This document shows, in pieces, positions 36,500-48,294 of a DNA stretch of 64,000 bases. Position 1 is the stretch's first letter; every line of letters starts with the position of its first letter. Both the position numbers and the translations under genes were made by a program. The notes under the pieces are model-generated. The model ran no database searches and had not been told where the DNA came from. It saw only the letters and a program-made list of their open reading frames with translations. The DNA is from Lamellibrachia satsuma (Eukaryota; Annelida; Polychaeta; Sabellida; Siboglinidae): contig BSQZ01000123.1 in assembly GCA_033239005.1 (NCBI GenBank), positions 632,501-696,500 on the forward strand, written 5' to 3'.

Positions 36500-38170
36500 T
36501 ACATACAGTGAGATCAAAATTAATATCGAAGAACTGCTGAACCGACCAACACCAGTGAACCCGACAGACATTCCACCGGCTGGAGAAGTCCTCCAGATCA
36601 ACTAAGAGAGACTATAAGCAATCAAGGCAGATATCGGGAAAGCCATTTATCTCTTGAAGAAAGGTAAAGAAAAAAAATCCCGCTGAGGCAATCAAGGCAG
36701 ACTCTACAAAAATGCTGTATAATATAATATTGGGAAGACATGGGACAAAGAAGAAATGCCAACAGGGTGGAAAGAAGGGCAACTCGTCAAGCTTCCAAAG
36801 AAAGGAGACATGCGGGAATGCAACAAGCTTAGATTGAGGGATCATGCTCTTCTGAGATGGATCGGCCACGAGAGATGGATCGGCAACGAGAGATGGATCG
36901 GCCACGATGATGACGATATAACCAGCCGACCCTGAGGTGGACCCCGAAGTAAAAAGGAACTGTGCTGTGACCAAGCTGCCAAGCAAGCTGCAGACCGGCG
37001 TATGTGTTTCTTGTTTCTACATTATACGCCAGTAGGCACTAAGAGGATTAAGTAAGTATTTAAGTAAGTAAGTATGTTCATTCCTATCAGTGCATGGACA
37101 GGTCCTCAACAGAGTCATCTTGGAAAGAACTTTTAGAAGCTTCTACGACATTGCGGAATACCAGATAAGTTGATTTCTCTGATACGAAGCATACATATGA
37201 CGGGGTGGTTTGCAAGGTCATTAATATTCATACATGACAACTCACGTACCCTTTCGCTGTGAAAAGAGGGGGTGGCAGGGGTGCCTTCAGTCATCCTTTC
37301 TCTTATATATCTGCTGGCCATGCATAATATGTTATACAGGATAAAGAGGAGGATCACAGAAAACAGGAGAACTTGTCTCCAGTGGACCCATATTGGAGCC
37401 AATTGGACGATTATTTTGAAATGTGAAGACGACCTGGCTCTCCCAGCACAGATTCATAACCAAGTAGAGGAGAAAACAAAAAAAGCTTCTAGACAGTGTC
37501 AACACAGACAGAAACAAAATAAACACCGCGTGATCGATAGCCAACACCGGAGAGCAACAACCTAGTTACTCTAAGTGGGGGTCCACTGGAAGAAACGGAC
37601 CCTTTCACCAACCCGAGCAGTAAATTCGTCAAGATAGGACGCACAGAAGAAAACGTAAAAGCTAGAATGAAAAAAGCCAGAGTTGCTTAATTTCCTACCT
37701 TTGAGAAAAATCTGAAATGCAAAGCAGATCAAAGTAAACACCAAGCTGATGATATTAACTCAAATATCAAGTCAGTGTTGCTAAAAAGCAGCTCGGAAAC
37801 GTGGAGGTTGACACGGCAAACACTGAAAAGGATAACCTTTCATCAATTGATGCCTGCGTAAAGTTGTGAATTTGAAATTGTCTGATACAGTTAGTAACAA
37901 TTAATTATTAACACTCTTTATACCTGGTCTATGGTAAAATAAAAGATCAAGATCTTCCTGTGAAAAAAATTCAAAAGAGAAAATGGAGGGGAATTGATCA
38001 TGCAATGCAACAAACCCCATCCAGTATCATCAAACTAGCGCAGTAATTATACGGAACCCCCAATTAAGGGAAGAGGAAAAAAAGACGGCTCAGAAATATT
38101 TGGCGGCGAGACGCCGAAACAAAACTGAAGAAGACGGGATACACCTGTAAGTTGGTAGGTGGGTGGGTAG
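36500..38170 (+). mobile_element. RTE-like LINE fragment with (GTAA/GTAG)n tail
   Basis: Plus-strand motifs in broken frames: EELLNRPTPVNPTDIPPAGE (36528-36590), AIKADIGKAIYLLKKGKEKN (36618-36680), LLRHCGIPDKLISLIRSIHM (about 37139-37200), ENRRTCLQWTHIGANW (37362-37410), VTLSGGPLEETDPFTN (about 37566-37612), KIGRTEENVKARMKKARVA (about 37631), NSNIKSVLLKSSSETWRLTR (37762-37820), then RKWRGIDHAM and PKQN near 38110. This is the RTE pol order with the palm mostly lost. The element ends in GTAAGTTGGTAGGTGGGTGG at about 38147, the simple-repeat tail usual for RTE elements. A nested piece (about 36830-37070) with three GAGATGGATCGGC units and its own GTAAGTA tail interrupts it. Confidence 0.83.
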
Positions 38171-38331
38171 GTAAGTAAATAAATTCCTTAATTTACTGGA
38201 ATTTTGTAATATCACATTTCCACCTCTCGGTATTTAACGGTCCGTTCGATACATAAGCCGATGTTGCGTTGGTGCTCATCGTTCCCGTTCGGCGCTATTC
38301 ACTGATTTGACGGAGCCCCTCAACCAACAAC

Positions 38332-41300
38332 ATGGCGTTCACTTTTGCGGCATTAGCGTATATTGCTGCTTTACTGTTTACGGCGTTCTTGATATTCTTC
38401 GTTATATATCATGTATGTATTACCCAAGGTATCCTGCATTTAGTATTGTCGAATTGCGTTATTTCTGTTCTCGTATATCTGGTATTTGCCGTGTTTGATG
38501 CAACTCACTGATCCCTGACTGAGACTGAGTGACGGGACGGGGAGTGGGACTGCCGTGAAGTCGAGACACGGTCACTGACTGTATCTGTGATACTGGCTTC
38601 TTGTTGTTTACATACATACATATCCTCTTCAGTCTTCAAGCAAAATCTGCCTATGTACCGCTCTTAGTTAGTCTTAGTGTGGCTTTGTAGTCATATTTGA
38701 CTGCCTGGTTTCGCCAGTATTTGTCTAGTCGATTTTAAGCGTATTTACTGACGGTGCAGTGACGACGGTGTCCGGAAGTGAATTCCAAATATTAATGACT
38801 CTCTGTTTCCAGCACTCGGCAACGTTCTGTTAACTGGCTAGTCTGTATGTTATGGTTACTACAATGGTATGGTGTTTCGAGGTCTCATTCAACTAGCCAA
38901 CCTTTTTCAGAACATCGCCAAGCCAATATATATATAATATATATATATATTATATGGCATAATATGATGGCATTCAGGGTGGGCACTGCCAGGGTGCATG
39001 TCGTCCTCAATTGTTCATTTACATCCCTATGTAAATGAGACGGGACTGATATTAACGTGATCATCTGAGTCACGAGAGATACACAGTCTCCAATGTTGAG
39101 AGCCAGGTTTTTACACCAAAGTAAAACACCCATGCCTGGTCTGGGTCTTGAACGGGCATGTAAAGTGGATGTGCTAACCACTACACTACCACGCCTCTCT
39201 TATCTCATTGTCAGACTCAGTTCTGTCTTCCAAGGGCACACCCACAACAGGGTACATATATTTACCCTCTGGGCATGGCCCTGCTCTGGCATAGCCATGC
39301 CCATGGGCCTGGCATAAAGTGATAAACTCCAGATAGTAAGTAAGTAGAATTGACCGATGACTGTAAGTGTATCTTCCAACAGACACAAGCAAAATTAGGT
39401 GAACAAAGTTGGCTATATATATTATAGAAGCGCCAAATAACAGCATGATTGATTCACACCCTGGTCCTCTCGATTAGGAGTCCAGTGTACTGACTGGCAA
39501 ACTGCTGAGCTAGTGCGTTCCCAGTTCTGAAAGCGAAATGCAAGTTCTTGCTTAACGATCGCTGCGCCTGGCTATGACTATAACATGTCTGGTGATACCA
39601 CTAACCCTAACTTCTCGGCTTTTCGGATGTTGTTACCTCTGTCCTGTTAGCCTTGCATGATTAAAAAATGTAGATTGCAAACTGTTCTCTCTGTCTTTGG
39701 ACTGCGTAAGTACAGAACATTTAAATAAACAGATCAAGAGAAAACGCCAGCCTATGATAGAACTTGTAAATGACTGAAGTGAAATTCATAGTTGACGTAA
39801 GCTGTTATGAACTTTTGCAATACAAATAAAAGTAACAACCCAACGAACCCATACAACTAGAATTTCCGTTTGTAGAACTTGAAGCTCAATCATGACATGG
39901 TTCAACATTTTGTTAGATTCTTAGAATAAAAAAATATTCTATTTTAACTAATGAATAAAACGTTATGTAGAGGTGTATGAAAAATTTTACCCAAGTTAAA
40001 AAAGTTATCGGTGTATAGAGGAAATAAAGAACAAACCTACGATTGCAAGGTTTTTCGAGAGTGCACAGTATTTTATCTATACAAGTGTGTTGCCCACCTG
40101 TTTTCAAGTGCCTACTTTTAGACAATCACAACTACTATTTACACAATCAGTAATTTATTCCATTAATTGCTTATCCTCTGAAAAAAAGGACTGGTATTTT
40201 GATGTCCTGTCTACTCAGTTCTTTTAATAAAATGTGTGCCCACCAGTTTGTTTACCTTTGCATATATTTGATAAACAGTTGCATTGATGCAAAGAATAGT
40301 AAAATGTTGCATTCATGAACTAAGTAAAATGTTTACGTATTTGCAGTATTGTGTGTTAAAGTTGTATATATCTAGGTTCAGCCGTCCATGTTTCAACCTT
40401 TCAGATAATAGCATTTGATGAGCTGAAAACTGATTACAAGAACCCAATAGATCAATGCAACAACCTCAATCCGGTGAGTTTTCACATGACATGTATGGAC
40501 AACTTAATGATGTCGAGGGGGGGTTAAATAAAGAACTTTGCATTTACATGATGTCATGTTTACCAATTTATTTAATGTGAGTAAATTTCTAGTACTCCTC
40601 TTTTCAATTTGCCCAAACTTCAGGATTGTTTTCAATTTCAATAACAATGAAATAATTTTAAATTGAAACAACCCAAACAGTGAACTGCACCACACTCTGT
40701 TATTTAGACATTATACAACAACTGACAAGCACACACATTTCTGGTATTGGGATGTATTATGGGTAGAAGGTAATGACTATATATCATCATTTAGAATATA
40801 AATCATACTGTTCATACTAAATTAATAATATAATAATTTATTTCTTAGCAATCATGAGTTTGAATAAAAGTACAGGAACTATGTTTGTTAAAACTATACA
40901 TGTACATTTTGTTAGAAAATATTTTTAACTAAAAAATCAATATATATATATATATACATTGTTTTTTTTTTCGTACTGATGAAGCCATCTTGATAAGATA
41001 GGCGAACGTCTGTACAGGTAAATAACACTTTTGGACATGTAAAAAAAGAGCTGTATTATAAAAAATAACTATCCTGATATATGTTTAACAATTATCAAGT
41101 TAATGTTTTGTCATAGAGCTTGTCAGAAACTTGCTAGAATTTTGACTTCCATTCTGATCAGTTTTCTGGCTTCTTCTGTGGTCTTGGTTCTTATTTTTTA
41201 TAGATAATACTAAATATTATTCATGATTTTTTTATAACTGTTCATATGTACCTTTTATTTCTTCTAGTAACCTTTTATGATGTAGGCCACACAGAAGCCA

Positions 41301-42961
41301 GAAAACTAATCAGAATGGAAATGAAAATTCTGGCAGGTTTCTGATAAGCCCTATGATGAAACATTAACCCGATAATACAGTTCTTTTTTACATGTCCAAA
41401 AGTGTTATTTACCTGTAGAGACTTTCGCCTATCTTATCACGATGGCTTCATCAGTACGAATGAGAATGACGTCTCATTACGTGAAAAAAATAACTCAAAA
41501 ACATGCATGTTCATTGTTTGTTCCCAGCTGGTGTTGCCGGAGTATTTTCTGCATCTCTTCTTCAATCTGATGTTCCTCTTTGCGGGAGAATGGAGCAGTC
41601 TGCTGATAAATTGCCCTCTAATTGCCTACCACATCAACAGGTGGGTTGAACTGATATTATCTGTGTTTACGCTTTGTCTTTATATTGAAATTAATTTGGA
41701 TGTTACATAAATTTGTCAAAGAAATTGATCAACTAAAAAATAAAAATTGTTTTGCTGAATGCAAAATGTGCATACAAAACTTACATTGCAAACCTGCATC
41801 CACACATAATGTGTATGTTTTTTCTAACGCAGAGACTTCAAACCCAATATAACTCATGAAATGTGGAGCTGGCATAGCTAAAATTGTTAATTTGTCATGT
41901 TTTACTTAATTGAGTACAAGAATAGTTTGCCTGTTTGAGTATAAATTTTGTCAACAGGTGGCTTATCATTACTGTATGTTTATCTTAAACCGATTGCTTA
42001 TTTCTAGTACTTATGTAGTATATTCAAATGTATATGTTGTGCTTGAAACACAGTCAGTGCGATATTATCTGTGTTCATGCTTTGTCTTTGTATTGAAATT
42101 AATTTGGATGTCACAGTAATTTGTCAAAGAAATTAATCAACTAAAAAATAAAAATGTTTTGCTGACTACAAAATGTGCGTACAAATGGGAGACATGTTTT
42201 GGAAAGCTCTCCAACTTTTGAGTTACTCTGTATTTGTTTACTACTGTAACAGTTGATGTTTTCGCAAACACTAAAAACGTTTTCCCATTTGAAATGCCAG
42301 GTACATGAACCGACCGGTGATGAGTGGTCCTGGCTTGTACGACCCAACGAGCATCATGAATGCGGATCAACTGAATCGTGCACAAAAAGAGGGCTGGATT
42401 AAACTGGCGTTTTACCTCATCTCTTTCTTCTACTATTTATACAGGTAAGAACTAGTATAGATAATATATAAATATGGGAAGTACTGCATTGTTTTGTATG
42501 TTTTGTTATGTTAACTTACATATAATTAATTTGATAATAGTCACACTTAGCAGCACATATCACAATGATGTTTTCTGATTAGATGTGGTATCACAACCGC
42601 AATGTGTACGTATTTAATGTTTAAACCTGCGATTCCAAAAGAAAGTTGTACACTAGATGTAACCTATAATATCATATTGTGTTTCACTGTGACATAATTC
42701 TTAGACATTGCCAAATGCATTGTTGACACCAGGCGGGTAACATATTAATTATTAGTTCGAAACAAGTTATTTTATGAACATATTTTACCCATAGCATAAC
42801 AGTGTAGCACGTTTGTCAAGAATGTGTTGTTTATGACACAAAATTTATTGTTTGTCTTCGCTGTAATCCAATGCAGTACTTTTTTCTCAAAGCACTTCAG
42901 CAGATTGAGTTCATGCAACGCTTTCTCTTTCAGCATGATCTACGTTTTGGTGTCATCGTAA
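38332..42961 (+). CDS. CNIH1: Cornichon family ER cargo receptor (CNIH1-like), 5 exons, 144 aa
   Basis: Cornichon proteins are small ER membrane cargo receptors that load TGF-alpha-type ligands and other membrane proteins into COPII vesicles. Coding exons: 38332-38412, 40405-40473, 41528-41640, 42301-42444 and 42934-42961. All junctions are GT-AG (GTATGT, GTGAGT, GTGGGT, GTAAGA donors) and phases agree, giving 435 nt and exactly 144 codons plus stop, the length of human CNIH1. Exon 1 encodes the first membrane segment ([20 protein letters not shown]). Exon 2 is the conserved cytosolic [20 protein letters not shown], the cargo and COPII-contact loop. Exon 3 gives [20 protein letters not shown], exon 4 [20 protein letters not shown] and [14 protein letters not shown], and exon 5 MIYVLVSS. 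The start is set by the family N-terminus. It neighbours GMF, as in vertebrates. CNIH1 and its closest paralogues cannot be told apart by orthology here, but similarity is highest to CNIH1. Confidence 0.96.
39090..39197 (-). mobile_element. tRNA-derived SINE head
   Basis: On the minus strand GGCGTGGTAGTGTAGTGGTT starts at 39196. TAGTGTAGTGG (39188-39178) fits a Pol III A box, and GTTCAAGACC (39153-39144) fits a B box at the usual spacing. It lies in CNIH intron 1, antisense to the gene. No intact tRNA cloverleaf is supported, so it is a SINE or tRNA relic and not a tRNA gene. Confidence 0.6.
39228..39516 (-). mobile_element. tRNA-derived SINE, head to tail
   Basis: On the minus strand CACTAGCTCAGCAGTTTGCC near 39514 holds an A-box-like TAGCTCAGCAG, and GGGTGTGAATC (39461-39451) is B-box-like. 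The 3' part (39262-39228) reads AGAGGGTAAATATATGTACC then CTGTTGTGGGTG, and the same tail is found in the copy at 44675-44815. It lies in CNIH intron 1 directly beside the other SINE head. Confidence 0.6.
40972..41458. mobile_element. Foldback (long inverted repeat) element in CNIH intron 2
   Basis: The left end CGTACTGATGAAGCCATC (40972) is the exact reverse complement of the right end (to 41458). The arms continue inward with GATAAGATAGGCGAA, GGTAAATAACACTTTTGGAC then ATGT, and further inside with the pair GAAACTTGCTAGAATTTTGA and its counterpart. In total the arms cover most of the 487 bp with a small central loop near 41220-41280. No ORF. It ends 70 bp before CNIH exon 3. Confidence 0.87.
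41652..42186. repeat. Direct duplication within CNIH intron 3
   Basis: A segment of about 127 bp at 41652-41778 (GATATTATCTGTGTTTACGC onward, through AACTAAAAAATAAAAATTGT) recurs at 42060-42186 with about a dozen differences. The offset is about 408 bp. Neither copy contains exon sequence. It starts 12 bp after the exon 3 donor site. Confidence 0.85.
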
Positions 42962-43184
42962 AACATCTGGTGGGAAAAAGACATCATGCAACTCTCTATA
43001 CAACAAGGAACAGCAGTTGAGAACGTACACTCCTGGAGGGAAAGATACCATGGAACAAATTGTCGACATTACATACGTCCTCATTAAAAGCAGCCAGGGT
43101 GACATATGCCTTTGTGCAGTAAATATACCCATGTGCATTAATGGCTTCATTGCGTGACATGGTCAGAAGTCTCAGATGGGCAGA

Positions 43185-43440
43185 AGTTTGTGTATTCTGG
43201 GATTGTAGACAATGGATTACATGTTCTGAGATTGTGTTCATGAATTGTGGGCAGCCGTTCATGCGTTCTGGGATTGTAGACAATGCGCTGTGTGTTAGGT
43301 GATTGTGGTCATGGATTGTGGACAACGGTTCGTTTATCTTGGGATTGTGAACAGTAGTTCTTATCTCTTAGAATTGTAAACAATGGTATTTGTCAAATAA
43401 TTAAAGTCGCCCGTGTCTTCTTGGAGTGTGAACAGTGGTT
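43185..43440. repeat. Degenerate tandem repeat in the CNIH 3' region
   Basis: About six diverged units of roughly 35-40 bp built around GGGATTGTAGACAATGG or close variants (GAGATTGTGTTCATGAATTG, GGTGATTGTGGTCATGG). The units vary in length, so the period is not exact. Confidence 0.65.
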
Positions 43441-44674
43441 TTGCTATTTGTTATCCTGTCGGTGCTTACAGTAAACATGTAAAAACTGATGAGAACACAG
43501 AGTACTGCACCTTATATTCTTGTGCATTAATTTATTGTGAGCAGAATGTCAACATTTGCTCCAGTTGTATGCATTTATTGTTCAAAGCATTATTCAGAAT
43601 TATGTATAAGAAAAGTGGAATTCTGCGTTTGTTCTGTTTTTACTTATTGTTTGAGTCGAGTGACCTTTCATCTGTAATTATGTAATCAAATTCATCGATT
43701 GTTTGTTTGCCTACATTTGCTTTATTTTGTATTATTGTATGTCAATGTTTTCACGTTCTTCTGTGTTTGGTAGTGTTACTGGTTGTATTAATCATACATA
43801 CTCATTAACTCCGCACTATAGGGAGTGAGAGTGGTCACTCACCTTAAAGATGATGCCTGAATACTGCTTGATGTCGTTGCTCAGTTTGTATCAGTACAAA
43901 GTTATATTTTCTTTAAAAAATCTTATTAAATTGTAGTACTTTTAATTTATTTTATTCAGTTTTCCTAGCTTCAAATTGCCATATCAAATTGTCCTAGTTA
44001 ATTTTAAATATCTGCTGAATCCTTTGTGAAGTGAATTTGACTGTAATGTGCCTTAGCTTGGTCGTAATCATGGGAAAATACACAAATTCTCAATAACCAT
44101 GCATGGAAAATGTTCTGCTGTAATGGTTAATTGTTTTTCTTTTATTTACAGTTAAGTTGAAAAGAATAGTCACATATTTGCCCACAGCTAACTGATGATT
44201 CTTTGTACATTCACCAAGCCAGCAGTAAAACTGCATCCACCAACAAACAAGTGTACGTTGTAGTGGCCAAACACATAATTATACAGCATTATTAGTTACT
44301 TATTGAAAATCATTACCCTTCCCACATGTGCTGAATCAGTTTGCTTGATTTCTCTAGGCATTTAGCTGATTATGGCCGGGTACTCCAATGGTTGAACAAC
44401 AAACACTGGTGCTTCAAGAAAGACGCTGCATGTTCTGCTGTATGTGCATGTGCGCACATTGTGGTGTGATTTTGTATTGGCTTTTTATAAATGCAAAATG
44501 ATAAAAAATCATTTGCCCATAATAGTAATTTTATTTGTCTGTATATCGGTGATAAGGACGACGTCTTATATAGCACCGGTTCTGCTCCACTATCAGAACT
44601 AGCTTTTGAAGCATCTAATTCACCGTCCATATTACACACAGTTGGTGCAGTGCATGTAAGAGTTTGTGAGTCCA

Positions 44675-44815
44675 CAACAGGTTACACGTTTACCCTGGGT
44701 GGGATTTGTTTTGCTACCCCTAGCATAGACACCAGGTAGAAGGGGCCAATGGCACGTGAACAACCCCAGTCCTCTTGACTGACAGTCCGGCCCTCTAACA
44801 GACGTGCTACTACAC
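44675..44815 (-). mobile_element. SINE copy related to the one at 39228-39516
   Basis: Minus-strand sequence begins GGGGGTGTAGTAGCACGTCT and ends in CCCAGGGTAAACGTGTAACC then TGTTGTGGAC, a close match to the tail of the CNIH-intron SINE. The tRNA-like head is weaker here (no clean B box). Classification rests mainly on the shared tail. Confidence 0.55.
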
Positions 44816-44855
44816 CCCCATGCACAGTAGCACAGCAAGGTAGTAGCACCTCCGT

Positions 44856-44949
44856 TCACATTAACACAATGTAGATACTTTGTAATTAAGAGCCTGAAGA
44901 AGTAGTGCTCACATTAACACAATGTAGATACTTTGTAATTAAGAGCCTG
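44856..44949. repeat. 41-bp direct duplication
   Basis: TCACATTAACACAATGTAGA followed by TACTTTGTAATTAAGAGCCT occurs twice, at 44856-44896 and 44909-44949, without mismatch. The 53-bp offset suggests a recent local duplication. Confidence 0.93.
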
Positions 44950-45868
44950 TATTAGTTTATTCATCATATCAGTACAATATTAAAAAAATTAGTAATATAT
45001 TTTGATGTCAGCAAAATGTTATAATTGTATAGCGTACACAGAATATAATCACAAGTTCACTGGCAATATACCGGCAACATGTACTATACAATCACTTGTT
45101 AAATGGAAACACAAAAGAAAGCACAGCAATTCTTGATATCGGACAGTGAAAGTTTGATGTCGAACAAGCTGTGTTCTTATGTTTATTCCAGCACTACAAC
45201 TGTTGACGTCAAGAATTGTGTACCGACATTTTGCCATATACAACTATGAGAAAACATTTGCACCACACTTACACGTAATGAAAACGTTACAATAATTACA
45301 CTGTGCAGTGTTACACCCCAGGAAACCTTTCTGATCTGGGTAGACTGAATAGATAAGATGGACCAGTGGTTAGATTACTGCCTGTTAATCTATTATGTAT
45401 ATATATAATTTCGCCATCAACCGAATATAGAACAGTATAACAAATTTGGTACGAGTAATTAATGTTGTCAGCTGACAAAGAAGAAAACATTATGTACATT
45501 TAATAATACAAAATGTGTGATTACCCCTTAATTACAAATGTGTATTTGATACATTGGTGGTGAAACAAGTAACTAGTGTTAATATTACAAGTTCCAAAGA
45601 TTGCATGCGGCACTATATATATTGCACATTCATTACATTTTAAAATGCTGCTAAAAATTAATTTACCAACACACCATATTTAAAAACAAAACTACTCCAC
45701 AATTCATCTTTCTGGTGATGCATCATGTGTAATGTAAGGTACAATAATAAAAACTACACAAATCACAACACCAATGTTGCTACTGTATAAAGAACACTAA
45801 GACCACATGACTGGAGACGTTTTCCGTAGAGAAGTCATGTTGAAGGAATGCCGAGATGCCAGCCAGTA

Positions 45869-45989
45869 TTAATTTCTTTCAAGTTGAAGCCGAGTCTGCC
45901 AGAGGAAGGAGTTGGAGTACGGAACATAACCTGGTAGAATTGGAGCTGTTGATGATGCAGCAGTGTTGGTCACAACACTACTCAACATG
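45869..45989 (-). CDS. Candidate terminal exon of an unidentified gene
   Basis: A splice-acceptor-like tract (TTGCTCATTCTTGTCAG) on the minus strand is followed by an open frame MLSSVVTNTAASSTAPILPG then YVPYSNSFLWQTRLQLERN and a stop at 45869. The composition is protein-like, rich in Ser, Pro and aromatic residues, and unlike the surrounding repeats. I do not recognise the family and found no upstream exon. It lies between the convergent CNIH and GMF genes on the GMF strand, so it might be an alternative last exon of GMF or chance. Confidence 0.25.
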
Positions 45990-48294
45990 CTGACAAGAAT
46001 GAGCAATAAAGAAGCAAGATTTGCTGGTGACCATACAAAATAGATGAAGATAGTGAGGAAAGATGTACAATGAAGAACTGGGTTGTTGACTGATGAAACA
46101 GAGTGAATGAAGAAGTTTGTGGGCTTTGGAAGCTAAATGGAAGATAAGACAAGCAGAAGTGATCACAGTACACAACTGACCTTAGCAAGAGCACCATTTA
46201 AAGCGTCGTTGTTAGAAATAAGCTGAAGGTATTCAATATGCTAGTTTCAGTCACTTTGTATGACTACCGAAAGAAACAAGTTAAATGGCTTGTTGACACA
46301 CGTCTGCAACACAGACGTTGAATCTGAGCATCCGACTAATGAATGTAGTATAGAATAGACAAAATCGAAACAAAATAGAGACGATGTAGTGAGTTGGCAG
46401 AAGATCAATGTTTGAAATAGGCAAGATGTGTTGAGTATAATATAACAGTCAGGACTGTTGCAAAGTGACAACTAGAATGACGTACAAGGTGGAGGGGAAA
46501 AATGGCGGAGGGTTACAACAAGACGCTTAGATGACGTGCTTTAGGTACTGATTGAGGAGTGCAACAAAACCTGATGGAACAAGATCAACATCAGAAGACA
46601 AAAGACGAGGGACGCAGTGTCAAGATGACAGATATGCAATAATTCACATTGATAATGACCAACTTGCTGGAATGGCTCATAATTGTATCATACTCTGGCG
46701 ATCAATACAACTGAACAACAAGTAAGTGCATCTGTCCCAGTGGCGTATTTGGGGGGAGAGTCATGGCTGAATTGTTTTTTATTTGTTACCATATTTTTTC
46801 ATTGCACTGCTACATGGTAGCATGGGTGACTAAGCTTGCACCCCCCCGGCCTCCTCCTTTGTGAGATCCTAGATACACCATTGATCTGTCCACAGGAACT
46901 GTAGCAGAATACAATGCTGCTCATACATACATGTGTGCATTCAGGACAGTCTTTATGTCTGCAAAGTAGATAAACATGAAATTCAGAGCTGCAAAACATG
47001 AAACTACTATGCTATGGAAACACCATACAGACTGAGCTACCAGTTGAAAGACAAGTTTGGATTGACAAAGAATAACTGGTATCTTAACTAATTAGCATTT
47101 GTTGCAATTCTGATATGCTGGGCTGTCCTGTCCTGTGTTGTCAGTGGTGGGAAACAATTTTGTGCAAACAGACATCGGGAAACTACATCATCAGGGCCCA
47201 TTGTCAAATTGCAGTTGTCACACCATCATCTCTTCACACCTCCAAGTGTGAAGAGCTGATGCCTGAGTGAAGTACAAAAATAGTCTGCGTGCCTATGCTT
47301 AAGTAGGACTTGATATGATACTCTGTCTTTCCAGAATGCTAGCAGAACAGTAAAGAGATCACTTCTACACATGTTAGTCACATTGGTAGATTAACTACTT
47401 ATGGTACAGAGCATACACAAGACACTACACAAATGATCCAGCAAACAAGGAAATACATCCCATCTTCAATAGACGACATATTTTTGTACCAATATCAGCT
47501 CACCTACTGCACTGGTGTCATTTGAAACCCGTGGGGCAGTTTGTTGCAAATACTACTAAATCCAATCTTAGTTTTTGAGAAGTGTAGAAACTTTCCCTGT
47601 CTTTCTCCCTCCCCCCATTTATAATAAACAGCGCTATAAAACTGCATACTCATTGCAGGAGTGTGACTTCAAAAGGTGGCACCGATTTCTAAGATGCATT
47701 TTAACGTGCCATTTCTTTCTATTAAAAACACCCATTTATACATCCTTTAAATTTACCATTCTCTTTGTATTACTGGCAACTGTATTACAGTATAATGTAT
47801 TCTTAGAATATGGATCTCATTAAGATGTTTCATCTTCCTTTTCTAGATGCTAACTGTAGTTTGTTGCTTTATATCGCTTAATCTTCCTAGATTAGTTGCA
47901 GCAGTACCACCAGTAAATCTTGCAATGGCTACATACAACAAGATTGCAATTACAATCTGTAATAGGTCAAGTATCAAGCACTATGCAAGTGCAAATGTAA
48001 ATATTCTAACAACATGCAAACATAATCCTGTATTTAAAAATTCCAGTAAGGACTAGTAATAGCACAAAAGACAAATGTATTTGTTTATCCTTGCCAACTT
48101 TTCGTTGTGAATAACATATATTGCATGCAGCAAGGAATAATGATTCTGCTAACATTTAGAGAAATGGTATAAAAAGTACACATATAAACAGATACAGTGC
48201 CTGGTGAATTGTATCTACTTGTTTCTTAATGGACATCATCACTTGGCAATACCTAAACAACAGTCACATTAAAGCATTGGTACATTATACATGA
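45990..48294. other. Gene-free stretch and GMF 3' region
   Basis: No gene recognised. Short open frames on both strands have no family features. The GMF 3' untranslated region occupies the upper end, but its poly(A) site was not located. Confidence 0.4.

Larger units (their letters stand above)
42962..45868. other. CNIH 3' flank and gene-free stretch
   Basis: The CNIH 3' untranslated region must begin here but I could not fix its poly(A) site. A degenerate tandem repeat with unit near TTCTGGGATTGTAGACAATG occupies about 43185-43440. A SINE lies at 44675-44815 and a 41-bp direct duplication at 44856-44949. No other gene recognised. Confidence 0.4.

Noticed and set aside
39090..39197. A functional tRNA gene
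   Set aside because: A and B boxes are present but paired acceptor and anticodon stems are not supported, and related copies with SINE tails occur nearby.
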